A DNA stretch of 64,000 nucleotides. It comes from Rhodococcus sp. (in: high G+C Gram-positive bacteria). Its GTDB lineage: Bacteria > Actinomycetota > Actinomycetes > Mycobacteriales > Mycobacteriaceae. The DNA lies in the NCBI RefSeq assembly GCF_023264675.1, contig NZ_JAHFVG010000016.1, positions 58,844 through 122,843 of the forward strand. Reading direction: 5' to 3'. Both the position numbers and the translations under genes were made by a program. Below are positions 51,263 through 59,959 of this stretch, piece by piece. How positions within the stretch are numbered: the stretch's first letter is position 1; each line of letters starts with the position of its first letter. The notes beneath the pieces are model-generated. The model was given only the letters and a program-made list of their open reading frames with translations. It was not told the origin of the DNA and searched no databases.

Positions 51263-51712
51263 GTGTTGTCCTCCACATCCGAACAGCAATTGCGTGACCT
51301 ACTTTCCGAGCTGGTCACCAACTCCTCGCGCTTCGTTCGGCTTGCCGCGCAATTCGGTACCGGCGACAAACCCAAAGCGTGGATGCGAGCGCTCTCGCTT
51401 CTCGAGGAATACCAGCCGCTGAGGATCAGCGAGTTCGCTCACCTCGACCGGTGCTCACAGCCGTCGGCGACGTCGTTGCTCGGAAAGTTGGCCGCTGCCG
51501 GCCTCGTCGAGCGCACGGTCGATCCCGCGGACTCGCGCGCGATCATCGTCGCGATGACCGACGCCGGAATCGAGTGGCTCGCCACGGGACGACAACAGAT
51601 CGGCGACGGACTCGTCCCTTATCTGTCCGAACTGGACCCCGAACAAATTCGAAAACTGACCGATGGACTGAGCGAGCTTCGCAGCGTGCTCAAGTCGTCG
51701 ATCACGGAATGA
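51263..51712 (+). CDS. MarR-family transcriptional regulator
   Basis: A 149-residue winged-helix protein. LRISEFAHLDRCSQPSATSLLGKLAAAGLVERTVDPADSRAIIVAMTDAG is the DNA-binding and wing region. GTG 51263 has TAATAT at 51250-51255 just upstream, so the message may be leaderless; an AT-rich stretch at 51230-51262 is a likely operator. It lies 14 bp before an MFS transporter, the usual arrangement for a self-controlled efflux pair. Confidence 0.92.
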   Translation: MLSSTSEQQLRDLLSELVTNSSRFVRLAAQFGTGDKPKAWMRALSLLEEYQPLRISEFAHLDRCSQPSATSLLGKLAAAGLVERTVDPADSRAIIVAMTDAGIEWLATGRQQIGDGLVPYLSELDPEQIRKLTDGLSELRSVLKSSITE

Positions 51713-51726
51713 GAGGAACCTCTTTC

Positions 51727-52962
51727 GTGAGTACAACCACTGCCGCGGCACCCACCGAGAGCCTGATGAAGCAGCCGAAAGCCGTGTGGGCAGTCGCCTT
51801 CGCGAGCGTCATCGCCTTCATGGGCATCGGACTGGTCGACCCGATTCTCAAGCCGATCGGTGAACAACTCGACGCATCACCGTCACAGGTGTCTCTACTC
51901 TTCACCAGCTACATGCTCGTCACCGGCGTGGCGATGCTCATCACGGGAGTCGTGTCGAGCCGATTCGGCCCCAAGCGCACGCTCCTGCTCGGCCTTGCCA
52001 TCATCGTCGTATTCGCCGCTCTCGCAGGCATGTCCGGCTCGGTCGGTGAAATCATCGGGTTCCGCGCAGGCTGGGGACTCGGCAATGCGCTGTTCATCGC
52101 AACTGCTCTGTCGACCATCGTCGGTGCAGCGTCCGGTGGCGTAGCGCGCGCCATCATCCTCTACGAGGCAGCTCTGGGAATCGGCATCGCCACCGGACCC
52201 CTCGTCGGAGGAGTACTCGGCGGATTCTCCTGGCGTGGACCCTTCTTCGGCGTGGCCGCGTTGATGGCCGTGGCCTTCATCCTGCTGATCGTCATGCTCC
52301 CGGATACCCCGAAGCCCGCGCACACCACATCGATCCTCGACCCCTTCCGCGCGCTGCGGCACCGCGGACTGCTCACCGTCGGCATCACGGCACTGCTCTA
52401 CAACTACGGCTTCTTCACTCTGCTCGCCTACACACCGTTCCCCCTCGACATGGGCACCTACAGCATCGGATTCATCTTCTTCGGCTGGGGACTGTGCTTG
52501 GCTGTCTCGTCGGTGTTCCTGGCACCGCGCCTGCAGCACGCCTACGGAACGCTGAACATGATGATGCTGTCGCTTCTGCTGTTCGCCGTCGATCTCGGCG
52601 TGATGGCCATGTTCACCGAGAACAAGGCAGTGCTCGTCGTCGGCACCGTGATTGCCGGAGTGTTCCTCGGCGTCAACAACACTCTCATCACCGAGACCGT
52701 GATGATCTCGGCGCCGGTCGAACGGTCGACGGCATCCGCGGCGTACAGCTTCGTCCGCTTCGTCGGCGGCGCGGCAGCGCCGTACCTCGCGGGCAAGCTC
52801 GGTGAAAGCAACGCTCACGTACCGTTCTGGGTCGGTGCAGTCTGCACCCTTCTCGCGATCGTCGTCCTCTCGACCGGGCGCAAGGTTCTGGCCCACGTCG
52901 ACGACCACGATCCGGCCCCGCACAGCGTCGACGAAGCGCAGGCCGTCACCGTCGGCGACTGA
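51727..52962 (+). CDS. MFS efflux transporter
   Basis: A 411-residue, 12-helix transporter. Helix 1 (VWAVAFASVIAFMGIGLVDPIL) leads to motif A GVVSSRFGPKRTLLLGL, motif C-like GIATGPLVGGVLGGFSWRGPFF (typical of drug:H+ antiporters), and VNNTLITETVMISAPVERSTASAAYSFVRFVGGA in the second half. GTG 51727 is used (AGAGG upstream); ATG 51709 is possible. Controlled presumably by the adjacent MarR. Substrate unknown. Confidence 0.9.
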   Translation: MSTTTAAAPTESLMKQPKAVWAVAFASVIAFMGIGLVDPILKPIGEQLDASPSQVSLLFTSYMLVTGVAMLITGVVSSRFGPKRTLLLGLAIIVVFAALAGMSGSVGEIIGFRAGWGLGNALFIATALSTIVGAASGGVARAIILYEAALGIGIATGPLVGGVLGGFSWRGPFFGVAALMAVAFILLIVMLPDTPKPAHTTSILDPFRALRHRGLLTVGITALLYNYGFFTLLAYTPFPLDMGTYSIGFIFFGWGLCLAVSSVFLAPRLQHAYGTLNMMMLSLLLFAVDLGVMAMFTENKAVLVVGTVIAGVFLGVNNTLITETVMISAPVERSTASAAYSFVRFVGGAAAPYLAGKLGESNAHVPFWVGAVCTLLAIVVLSTGRKVLAHVDDHDPAPHSVDEAQAVTVGD

Positions 52963-52976
52963 GCACCGTCGCATCA

Positions 52977-53011
52977 CACGTAGGCCCTGGTCGAACACCA
53001 GGGCCTACGTG
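52977..53011 (+). terminator. Strong hairpin after the MFS gene
   Basis: Perfect 15-bp stem CACGTAGGCCCTGGT / ACCAGGGCCTACGTG with loop CGAAC. Confidence 0.9.
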
Positions 53012-53329
53012 CGTTCTCGAGCAGATTCGGGCGTCGGGTCACGTGCCGTGCAATCCGCACATATTCCAGCAATCTGCGCACGTTGCCGCACCAATTCCCG
53101 CTGAAACCTGCGCGAATCAGCGCTGAAGACGCCCCACGAGTGACTCTCAGTCACACAGACCTCACACGTAACACTCCTATAACTAAACGCTCAGTAAACT
53201 CACAGTTAGACCATCTGGTCCGTTACGGTCCTTGAAGCACAAGTACGTGTGCCTCACTAACAGCATTTCCGGATCGGGACGGAGGTGTCGGCGGCCCCGG
53301 CCGCCACCGACCGAAGGGCCAACAGATCC
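53012..53329. other. Promoter region of the coiled-coil/sortase module
   Basis: About 318 bp without a gene. It holds a GTGACT-CTC-AGTCAC palindrome at 53140-53154, a TATAAC sequence near 53177 suitable as a -10, and GACCA-TC-TGGTC near 53210. The spacing suggests a regulated promoter and an untranslated leader of roughly 140 bases. No known riboswitch was recognised. Confidence 0.5.
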
Positions 53330-55168
53330 ATGTCGCAGAAGTCGATCGCACGATCACGGAAAATTCGAATCGCTGCCGCCGGTGCCGCGATTGCACTGTC
53401 TTTCGCCGTCGCAGCACCGGGAACCGCACTGGCGCAGGAAACACCGACGCCGTCGGAAAGCGTCGTCGAAGAACCGTCACCTGAACAGAGTCCGGAAGAC
53501 GCGCCCGCACCAGCGGAGGGCACCGAGGGATCCGCAGCGGTCGAAGGTTCGGCCGAGGGAAGTGTCGAGGTCCTTCCGCCCGCACAGGTCCCCACCGCCC
53601 TGACCGGCGATGCAGTGGCAGCTGCCGTACCGCCGCCCGCAGCGCCGTCGACCGACCGACCGCTCCCCCAGGTATCCGCCGGCGTGGTGATGAACGACGA
53701 CGGAACCGCGACCGTCAATGTCGAGATCGTGCCGCAGCTGTCCGAGGCGGAGAAGAAAGCACTCACCGATGCCGAAGCGGCCAGTAAGGCAGCTGTGGCG
53801 GCATCGACAGCGGCGCAGCTCGAGGTCGACAAGGCAAAGGCAGCCGACACCGCGGCAAGTGACGCCGTGACGAAGGCCAAGGTCGCATCGACCGAAGCCG
53901 TCGCCAAAGCCAAGGCAGCGGATGTCGTTGCAGCCGCAGCAGCCGTCGACAAGCTGGCCGCAACGGCCGCAGTGAACAAGGCGAAGACCGACACCGCGGC
54001 ACTGCAGGCCGACGCCACCGCCAAGGCCACCGCGAAGACCGAAGCGGACGCTGCAGCCAAGGCCGCAGCAGACGAGGCGGACAAACTCGAAGCAGCAGCG
54101 CAGGCTGCCGGTGACCCGGAAGCGGTCGAGGCCGCAACGGCAGCCAGGGCCGACGCCGACGCCAAGGCCGAGCTTGCCCTGACCGCAAGCGCCGACTCCG
54201 AAGCATCGGCCAAGGCCTTGCAGGATTCCGTCGTCGCAGTTCAGGATGCATTCAAGACACTCAACATCGCGAAAGTGACCGCTGCAGTTCGTGCGGCGGC
54301 GGCAAAGGCTGCAGCCTCGCTGTCCGCTGCGATCGAGGCACGCACTGCACTGGACGTCGCTGCGGCCGCCGAAGCGAAGGCAAAGGACCTCGAAGCCGCC
54401 GCCGCAACGTCGAGTGACGAAGCCATCGCCGCCACGAAGGCAGCCACCGAGGCCCGCGCGGCCGCGGACGCGGCCGACGCGAAAGCCACTGCCGCCGCAG
54501 AAGCTTCCGCGAAGGCCGACGCCGATCTCGCTGCAGCGCCGTCGGACGCGGACATCGCGAAGCTCGAAGCTGCGGCCACAGCCGCCGCAACGGCGCTCGA
54601 CGAGGCGAACGCCGCAAAGGCCGACGCCGATGCCAAGGTCACAGTGGCAGCGACTGCCGTGACAGAAGCTCAGGCAGCCGCCGACACCAGAGCAGCCGAC
54701 CTGAAAGCTGCTCAGACGACGGCAGCGGAAGCGAAGACTGCCGCCGACGTCGCGACCAAGGCCGAAGCCGATCTGAAGGCAAAGGCTGCTGAACTCGCCG
54801 CCAGCGGACCGAAGTTCAGCTGGACCATCAACCTCGGCGACACCGTCAAGGAAGATGTGCCGGTCACCCAGGTCGACGACACCACTGTCGTCGTCGACAA
54901 GACTGGCGTTGCACTGGTCGGCGTGTCGAACGAGGACGGCTCCTTCACCGTGGCGGACTACTTCACCACGAACGAAGACGGAGTGACTGTCGTTGCCGGC
55001 GAACTGCCTGCCGTCGATCTGGCTCTGGGAGATTCGTCCGCGAGCCCCGCGTCGGACAGCGGATCGAGCAACCTGCCCGCGATCTTGATCGGAGTCGGCG
55101 TTGTCGGCGTCGCCGCCGTCGGCACCACGGTGTACCTCCGTCGCCGCAACGGTGCAAATGCGTCGTAG
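53330..55168 (+). CDS. Alanine-rich coiled-coil surface protein with C-terminal membrane anchor
   Basis: A 612-residue predicted surface protein. A signal peptide (IRIAAAGAAIALSFAVAAPG, cut after ALA) is followed by a Glu/Pro/Ser-rich region, then about 350 residues (roughly 140-490) of Ala/Lys/Asp/Glu heptad-like helix, a small beta domain (FSWTINLGDTVKEDVPVTQV...), a Ser-rich spacer and the tail NLPAILIGVGVVGVAAVGTT then YLRRRNGANAS. The tail has the hydrophobic-plus-Arg shape of a sortase signal but no LPxTG; NLPAI is the closest string. ATG 53330 is chosen. The sortase gene overlaps its end by 11 bp. Confidence 0.88.
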   Translation: MSQKSIARSRKIRIAAAGAAIALSFAVAAPGTALAQETPTPSESVVEEPSPEQSPEDAPAPAEGTEGSAAVEGSAEGSVEVLPPAQVPTALTGDAVAAAVPPPAAPSTDRPLPQVSAGVVMNDDGTATVNVEIVPQLSEAEKKALTDAEAASKAAVAASTAAQLEVDKAKAADTAASDAVTKAKVASTEAVAKAKAADVVAAAAAVDKLAATAAVNKAKTDTAALQADATAKATAKTEADAAAKAAADEADKLEAAAQAAGDPEAVEAATAARADADAKAELALTASADSEASAKALQDSVVAVQDAFKTLNIAKVTAAVRAAAAKAAASLSAAIEARTALDVAAAAEAKAKDLEAAAATSSDEAIAATKAATEARAAADAADAKATAAAEASAKADADLAAAPSDADIAKLEAAATAAATALDEANAAKADADAKVTVAATAVTEAQAAADTRAADLKAAQTTAAEAKTAADVATKAEADLKAKAAELAASGPKFSWTINLGDTVKEDVPVTQVDDTTVVVDKTGVALVGVSNEDGSFTVADYFTTNEDGVTVVAGELPAVDLALGDSSASPASDSGSSNLPAILIGVGVVGVAAVGTTVYLRRRNGANAS

Positions 55169-55745
55169 CGTTTTCGCGTTCGCGGTTGCGGCGCTGGTTC
55201 TCGTATCGGGTTGCACCGGTACGGAATCGGCGCCGCTTCCGGCGGCCGACAGGTCTGCAGTGGACGCCCGAATCTCGGTGACTCCCCAGGCGTCGGTGGA
55301 ACCGGCGCAGCCGGAATGGATCGAACTCCGATCCGCCGACGGTGTCACGTTCCTGAGCAGCCCGGTAAGCCCGGACGGCATCTACCGAAACAGCGATCAG
55401 GTGCTGAATCCAGTCGACGAGTTGCCTGCGTGGTGGGCAGAGAGCGGGCTTCCGGGAACCGACACGGCACAAACCGTCGTCGTTGCCGGACACAACTATT
55501 CGAAGCGGGACGCACCGTTCAAGGTGCTGGCAGTGGTGAAGCCGGGCGACACCGTGGTGTTGAAGACGGCAGCAGGCACGCTCGAATACGCGGTGGAGTC
55601 CGTCGGACCGCTCCCGAAGGGATCACTGCTGGGAGACAACGACTTACGCCAACAGGTTCCCGGCCGGCTCATTCTCGCCAACTGCGACGTACGGGACGGC
55701 GAGCCGACCAACGACAATTTCATCGTCGTGGCGCAGTTGAAGTAA
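55158..55745 (+). CDS. Class F sortase with lipoprotein-type signal
   Basis: A 195-residue sortase. The domain has VVVAGHNYSKRDAPFKVLAVVKPGDTVVL (catalytic His in AGHN) and LILANCDVRDGEPTNDNFIVVAQL with the catalytic Cys, in place of the commoner TLxTC; an Arg follows two residues later. The N-terminus MRRSVFAFAVAALVLVSGC is an apparent lipobox (VSGC), so the enzyme may be lipid anchored rather than held by a helix. It overlaps the coiled-coil gene, which is therefore its probable substrate. Confidence 0.88.
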   Translation: MRRSVFAFAVAALVLVSGCTGTESAPLPAADRSAVDARISVTPQASVEPAQPEWIELRSADGVTFLSSPVSPDGIYRNSDQVLNPVDELPAWWAESGLPGTDTAQTVVVAGHNYSKRDAPFKVLAVVKPGDTVVLKTAAGTLEYAVESVGPLPKGSLLGDNDLRQQVPGRLILANCDVRDGEPTNDNFIVVAQLK

Positions 55746-55755
55746 GCGCTCCGCT

Positions 55756-55801
55756 CATGTGAGCGCGAATACATAGAGGGTCATGTATTCGCGCTCACAT
55801 G
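55756..55801. terminator. Bidirectional hairpin between sortase and pyrE
   Basis: Perfect 19-bp stem CATGTGAGCGCGAATACAT with its complement at 55783-55801, loop of eight bases. It lies between convergent genes. A decayed relative of its left arm occurs at 63857-63877. Confidence 0.88.
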
Positions 55802-55812
55802 GCCGAAGGCCA

Positions 55813-56352
55813 CTACAGACCCAGATCCGCCAACCCGAGGAGCGAGCGGTACTCGAGCCCCTCAGCCGCGATGACATCGTCGGCACCGGTTGCACGGTCC
55901 ACTACCGTCGCCACACCCACCACCGTTGCCCCGGCGTCACGAAGAGCCTTCACCGCGGTCAGCGGTGAATTTCCAGTGGTAGTCGTGTCCTCGACGACCA
56001 GAACCCGCTTCCCGACGATGTCGGGACCTTCGATCTGACGCTGCATCCCATGAGCTTTCGCGGCCTTGCGGACGACGAATGCGTCGATCGGTCGCCCCGG
56101 CGCATGCATGATGGCCATCGCGACCGGATCGGCGCCCATCGTGAGGCCACCGACCGAAACGAAATCCCAGTCCGAGACCAGCTCGCGCATCAGCGTCCCG
56201 ATCAATGCTCCGGCGCGATGATGGAGCGTCGCGCGCCGCAGATCGACGTAGTAGTCAGCTTCCTTGCCCGAGGACAAAGTCACCTTGCCGTGTACGACGG
56301 CGAGTTCTCGAACCAGCTCGGCCAGTTCGGCGCGTTGGGCACTGTCGGCCAT
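55813..56352 (-). CDS. pyrE: Orotate phosphoribosyltransferase
   Basis: A 179-residue enzyme of pyrimidine synthesis. TLSSGKEADYYVDLRRATLHH binds orotate, GGLTMGADPVA is the phosphate loop, VRKAAKAHGMQRQIEG is the flexible catalytic loop, and VLVVEDTTTTGNSPLTAVKALRDAG is the PRPP-binding motif. Start ATG 56352. The place near an RNA methyltransferase and clpB matches mycobacteria. Confidence 0.96.
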   Translation of the reverse strand: MADSAQRAELAELVRELAVVHGKVTLSSGKEADYYVDLRRATLHHRAGALIGTLMRELVSDWDFVSVGGLTMGADPVAMAIMHAPGRPIDAFVVRKAAKAHGMQRQIEGPDIVGKRVLVVEDTTTTGNSPLTAVKALRDAGATVVGVATVVDRATGADDVIAAEGLEYRSLLGLADLGL

Positions 56353-56396
56353 TACGGTTCCCTTCGGTCGATTCAGTGCACGAATCTACCGTCACG

Positions 56397-56966
56397 CTAG
56401 GCGGGCACGTCCTCCGGCTGTTCGTCCGTCACGAGGGAGGAGTGCTCGGCGAACGGTTCGGGGTCGGTTACCTTGAGCGCCTTGGCCATGAACTTGGTGG
56501 AGAAAGAACTACGCAGCAGCGCCAACTTGTAGGCATTGTCGTTGTACACGCGGACGGCTCCGGCGATGCGCTTCTCGGTTGTCTCCAGATCACCCGCTGG
56601 ACCTTGGAACGCCCAGTTGGACTTCAGCTTCGGATGCGTGTCTGCCTCCGAGAGAACAGTGTGAACGGCAGCCGAGAGCGCGTTCTCGGCAGCAGCCTGT
56701 GCACCGAGCCCCAAACCACGGTCGCGCACGGCCTTCGACCACGACCGCGCGCCGACGAGCTGGCGAACCGCCTCCGGATCGAGGCCGGACGAATCGATGG
56801 CCGCAATGAACGGCTCTAGCTGGATGTACCGGCGCTCGACTTCGACGGTGACGAGATGTCTGCTGGCCGCCGTGTTGGATCTATATCGCCTCACCCGACG
56901 CTCGATCGTCGACGCGTAGACGAGAACTGCAAGTACGAGGATCGCCACGATCACGAAAACAGTCAC
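56397..56966 (-). CDS. LemA-like membrane protein
   Basis: A 189-residue protein with an N-terminal helix (TVFVIVAILVLAVLVYAS) and a helical cytoplasmic or outer domain. HPKLKSNWAFQGPAGDLETTEKRIAGAVRVYNDNAYKLALLRSSF matches the LemA core (YP-LKAN-F--L---LE-TE-RI--AR--YN). GTG 56966 is preferred because TATAAA at 56977-56982 lies 10 bp upstream, so it would be leaderless; GTG 57011 is an alternative. LemA proteins are of uncertain function, linked to membrane stress. Confidence 0.85.
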   Translation of the reverse strand: MTVFVIVAILVLAVLVYASTIERRVRRYRSNTAASRHLVTVEVERRYIQLEPFIAAIDSSGLDPEAVRQLVGARSWSKAVRDRGLGLGAQAAAENALSAAVHTVLSEADTHPKLKSNWAFQGPAGDLETTEKRIAGAVRVYNDNAYKLALLRSSFSTKFMAKALKVTDPEPFAEHSSLVTDEQPEDVPA

Positions 56967-57040
56967 AAGGTTTGAATTTATAGGTGATCGAGGCAACTCG
57001 CTCGGAGGCACGCCACGACGGGCGCTCGGAATGTCGTTCG

Positions 57041-57853
57041 CTACGTGCGTCCGCGCCCGCGGCCGACGATGTTCGTCAGTTTGCGCACTGCGCTCTTGGG
57101 AACCTTGGTGCCCAGTGCGGTCAGCACCTTGTACTGCACGCCCGGCACACTGATCACCTTGCCTTTGCCGAGATCACGCATCGAATCCCGCACGACCTGC
57201 TCGACGTTCAACCACATGAAGCGCGGGATCGTGGACATCTCGATGCCGGCCCGCTCGTGGAACTCGGTCTTGATGAACCCCGGGCACAATGCCTGCACCT
57301 GGACACCGGTACCCGCCAGTCCACCGGAGAGCCCTTCCGAGAACGAGATGACGTACGCCTTCGAGGCCGAGTAGGTCGATCCGCGTCCCGACAGGATTCC
57401 GGCAACACTGGCGACGTTGACGACGGTTCCCTTCGCGGCGGCAACCATGGAGGGCAATGCGGCACGCGTCAACTGCATCACCGCCGTCACATTGACGTCC
57501 AACTGTGACTGCAGAAGTTCCGGTTCGGCAGTCCAGAACTCGCCGGAAGTACCGAATCCGGCATTGTTGACCAGAAATTCGACCCCGCGGTGCAACCGCT
57601 CCGCGGCGGCGTCTCGCCCCTGCTGTGTCGACAGGTCGACCGCCAGAATTTCCGAGTCTGCGCCGAACCGAGAACGCAGATCGTCGGCGAGCGCCCGCAG
57701 TTTGAGTTCGTTGCGTGCCACGAGCACCAGGTCGTAACCACGGGCGGCAAGGTGGCGGGCGAAGCCTTCACCCAGACCAGATGTGGGTCCGGTGACGAAA
57801 GCAACCGGACGAAGGGTGACGGGGGACGCAGGTTCGATCTGCTCGGCGGTCAT
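57041..57853 (-). CDS. Short-chain dehydrogenase/reductase
   Basis: A 270-residue SDR of the DltE/YqjQ-like group. TGPTSGLGEGFA (TGxxxGxG), VLVARNELKLRALADDL (Arg after strand 2, favouring NADP), VEFLVNNAGFG, the catalytic Ser in VVNVASVAGIL and YSASKAY. ATG 57853 begins the homologous part; the longer frame to 58402 is over the neighbouring gene. The C-terminus is basic (NIVGRGRGRT). Substrate unknown. Confidence 0.92.
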   Translation of the reverse strand: MTAEQIEPASPVTLRPVAFVTGPTSGLGEGFARHLAARGYDLVLVARNELKLRALADDLRSRFGADSEILAVDLSTQQGRDAAAERLHRGVEFLVNNAGFGTSGEFWTAEPELLQSQLDVNVTAVMQLTRAALPSMVAAAKGTVVNVASVAGILSGRGSTYSASKAYVISFSEGLSGGLAGTGVQVQALCPGFIKTEFHERAGIEMSTIPRFMWLNVEQVVRDSMRDLGKGKVISVPGVQYKVLTALGTKVPKSAVRKLTNIVGRGRGRT

Positions 57854-57893
57854 GAAAGTGAAGCGTACGGCTCGCGCGCGTCGGCGTGCAGGC

Positions 57894-58814
57894 TCAGGAC
57901 TCGGTGGGTCGCCGATCCGCGTCACGGTTGATCGGCGTCGGGCGATTCTGCTGCTCCGCCCGCGACGCGGACGGCGGTCGTGGTCCTGGGCGTGCACCCG
58001 GGTTCTGCCGATTCTGCGCAGGACGCGCGGCGGGGCTGGCTTCGGTGCGCGGCTGTTCGGGGCGAGCAGCTTCGGTACGGCGGCCGGCATCGGCGTTCTG
58101 ACGCTGCGATTCGGGCCGAGAAGAGGCGGGACGAGCACCGTAGGCAGGGCGCTCGTCTCGGCGCCGCTGCGGCGCCTCGGCGCGGGGACCACCACCGGGT
58201 CTTCTGGTGACGGGCGGTAGCACGTGCAGCATGCCCGACAGTCGCGCGACAGCGTCGATGGCTGCATCCCAGTCGCGTCCGCTCGAGCCGAGCGGCAGTG
58301 CACCGAGCGTCCAGTCGTTCTCGCTCCACAACAAGGACACCGCGGACGGCACGGATTCGGTGAAGGCGGCCATCCTCTGATCGCACACTCGGCGAGCAAC
58401 ATCCACCTCGGTCGCGAACACGACGCGCGGCCCGATGGAACCGAGCAATTCCATGTCCGGATCGCGCGGCGGTGGGGTCGACTTCAGACGAAGGTCGATA
58501 TCGACGTCGGAGCCGACGGGTCGCTGCACCGCGACGATGGTGGACATCTCTTCAACGTCGAAGAGTACGAACTTCTCTCCACGTCGTACACCTCGAACGA
58601 TATCGATTGCTGTGGTGTGCTCAGGCTTGGCCAGCGCCGCGCGGCGGAACTTCGAAACGATGTCCTCGTCGTAGGCGGTGTACGTGTAGCCCTGAGCTTT
58701 CGCCCACATCTGACGTACGCGGCCGAGCTGGTCCCGCCTGGACCTGTCGATATACAGAAGGGCGACCGCGCCCACGAGAGCGATCGCTGCAAGTCCGAAC
58801 CACATAGCCGTCAT
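57894..58814 (-). CDS. Conserved membrane-anchored protein, Rv0383c-like
   Basis: A 306-residue protein. One N-terminal helix (MWFGLAAIALVGAVALLYI) is followed by a folded domain of about 180 residues (from GRVRQMWAKAQGYTYTAYDED to RDWDAAIDAVARLSGMLHVLPP), then an 80-residue Arg/Pro/Gln-rich disordered tail. It lies just downstream of clpB on the same strand with one gene between, as in mycobacteria without that gene. Function unknown. ATG 58814 is used; ATG 58805 is possible. Confidence 0.87.
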   Translation of the reverse strand: MTAMWFGLAAIALVGAVALLYIDRSRRDQLGRVRQMWAKAQGYTYTAYDEDIVSKFRRAALAKPEHTTAIDIVRGVRRGEKFVLFDVEEMSTIVAVQRPVGSDVDIDLRLKSTPPPRDPDMELLGSIGPRVVFATEVDVARRVCDQRMAAFTESVPSAVSLLWSENDWTLGALPLGSSGRDWDAAIDAVARLSGMLHVLPPVTRRPGGGPRAEAPQRRRDERPAYGARPASSRPESQRQNADAGRRTEAARPEQPRTEASPAARPAQNRQNPGARPGPRPPSASRAEQQNRPTPINRDADRRPTES

Positions 58815-58830
58815 CGGACGTCAGCTTATA

Positions 58831-58960
58831 GCGTCAGGAGTGGAGCCTGCGGAATGACCCGAGTGCGTCAGGAGTGGAGCCTGCGGAATGACCCGAGTGC
58901 GTCAGGAGTGGAGCCTGCGGAATGACCCGAGTGCGTCAGGAGTGGAGCCTGCGGAATGAC
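58831..58960. repeat. Intergenic tandem 34-bp repeats (three full, one partial)
   Basis: Units begin at 58831, 58865, 58899 and 58933, each with GTCAGGAGTGGAGCCTGCGG; the first three are identical by eye and the fourth stops after 28 bp. The core CAGGAG(T/C)GGAGCCTGCGGA is shared with the 36-bp array in ssuD. No dyad symmetry strong enough for a terminator and no spacers as in CRISPR. Confidence 0.92.
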
Positions 58961-58976
58961 ATGGCACCCGGCCGGC

Positions 58977-59885
58977 TCATCCGCCGAGATCCGGCGTTTC
59001 CACGATGACGTCGGCGGTGATCGTCCCGTTCTCCATGGGACTTCCGTTGACCACGACGAGCGAACCGACTTTCAAGGATGCGACGTCGAAACCCGAGAGC
59101 GAGAGCACCTGTGTCTGCGGCGTCACGAGCACGGTCACCGGAGCACCGTCGATGCCGTTGATCGACAGTGTCGAGCCGTCGATTGCGGTGATCGTGCCGA
59201 TCGCTGCGCCCGAATTGCCGAGTGCCTCCGGGATTCCGCCCGGGATCAGTCCGCCGGGAACGGAGGGAATGACGGGCGCCTGACTCGACGGCGCCGGTGC
59301 GAGCGATGTCGGCGCCGGGCGCGCGGTTGTCGGTGGCGCAGCGGAACTGGGTTCCGACGAACTGTTGCTGACGAGCAGAATTCCGCCGAGAACAAGGACG
59401 GCAAGACCGGCCAGGACGACAAGGGCGAGAATCCACTTCGTCGAGGAGTTTCCGCCGGAGCCGGAATCACCGCTGGTGTACGGCGTCTCGCCGGTGTAGG
59501 TGGGCGGCTGGCCGTACTGCTGATTTCCGGGGTACTGCTGGTTTCCGGGGTACTGCTGGTTTCCGGCGTACTGCTGGTTGGCTGCGTAATGCTGATTCGG
59601 ATCGTAAGGCGGAAGGGCCTGAGTCGGATTCGGCTGACCGTACTGCTGGGGCTGACCGTACTGCTGGGTCGGTTGATCCGGGTACGGCTGAGACTGCCCG
59701 TACTGCGGTGCCGCTTGCCCGTACTGCTGCGTGGGGTAGTGCTCGGTCGGCTGGTCAGGAAGCGGCGGCGAGTCCGGGTACTGCTGCCAGGCCTGCGTCG
59801 CCTGCTCCGCGTCAGGCCGGTCCGGCGGCGGGTTGGCGGTGCCGTCGTCCCAGGACCGGTCGCGAGGATCATCCGGATTCGTCAT
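58977..59885 (-). CDS. Membrane protein with Gln/Tyr/Pro-rich cytoplasmic region and DUF5666-like domain
   Basis: A 302-residue protein. Residues 1-140 are disordered, with repeated QQYGQ and NQQYPG units (18-bp DNA repeats at about 59514-59590). One helix (WILALVVLAGLAVLVLGGILLV) is followed by an Ala/Pro/Ser linker and a C-terminal beta domain of about 75 residues: GAAIGTITAIDGSTLSINGIDGAPVTVLVTPQTQVLSLSG, of DUF5666 type. Start ATG 59885. It lies 74 bp after clpB beyond a strong hairpin, so it probably has its own promoter. Confidence 0.85.
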   Translation of the reverse strand: MTNPDDPRDRSWDDGTANPPPDRPDAEQATQAWQQYPDSPPLPDQPTEHYPTQQYGQAAPQYGQSQPYPDQPTQQYGQPQQYGQPNPTQALPPYDPNQHYAANQQYAGNQQYPGNQQYPGNQQYGQPPTYTGETPYTSGDSGSGGNSSTKWILALVVLAGLAVLVLGGILLVSNSSSEPSSAAPPTTARPAPTSLAPAPSSQAPVIPSVPGGLIPGGIPEALGNSGAAIGTITAIDGSTLSINGIDGAPVTVLVTPQTQVLSLSGFDVASLKVGSLVVVNGSPMENGTITADVIVETPDLGG

Positions 59886-59907
59886 GTCACGAGGGTACGT
59901 CCACGAC

Positions 59908-59937
59908 GAGGCCCACCGGCTGTTGCCGGTGGGCCTC
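59908..59937 (-). terminator. Hairpin downstream of clpB
   Basis: Perfect 13-bp stem GAGGCCCACCGGC / GCCGGTGGGCCTC with loop TGTT, 22 bp after the clpB stop. Confidence 0.9.
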
Positions 59938-59959
59938 GTTCGATCATCCGTCCCGCCTG

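Noticed and set aside
53477..55381. 634-codon minus-strand open frame
   Set aside because: Cys/Gly/Arg-rich antisense of the Ala-rich coiled-coil gene; composition is that of a frame shadow.
57854..58402. Long N-terminal extension of the second SDR
   Set aside because: It lies antisense-free but out of frame over the Rv0383c-like gene and carries no SDR or targeting features; ATG 57853 begins the conserved fold.
58831..58960. Possible CRISPR array
   Set aside because: The 34-bp units are directly adjacent with no unique spacers and no cas genes are nearby.
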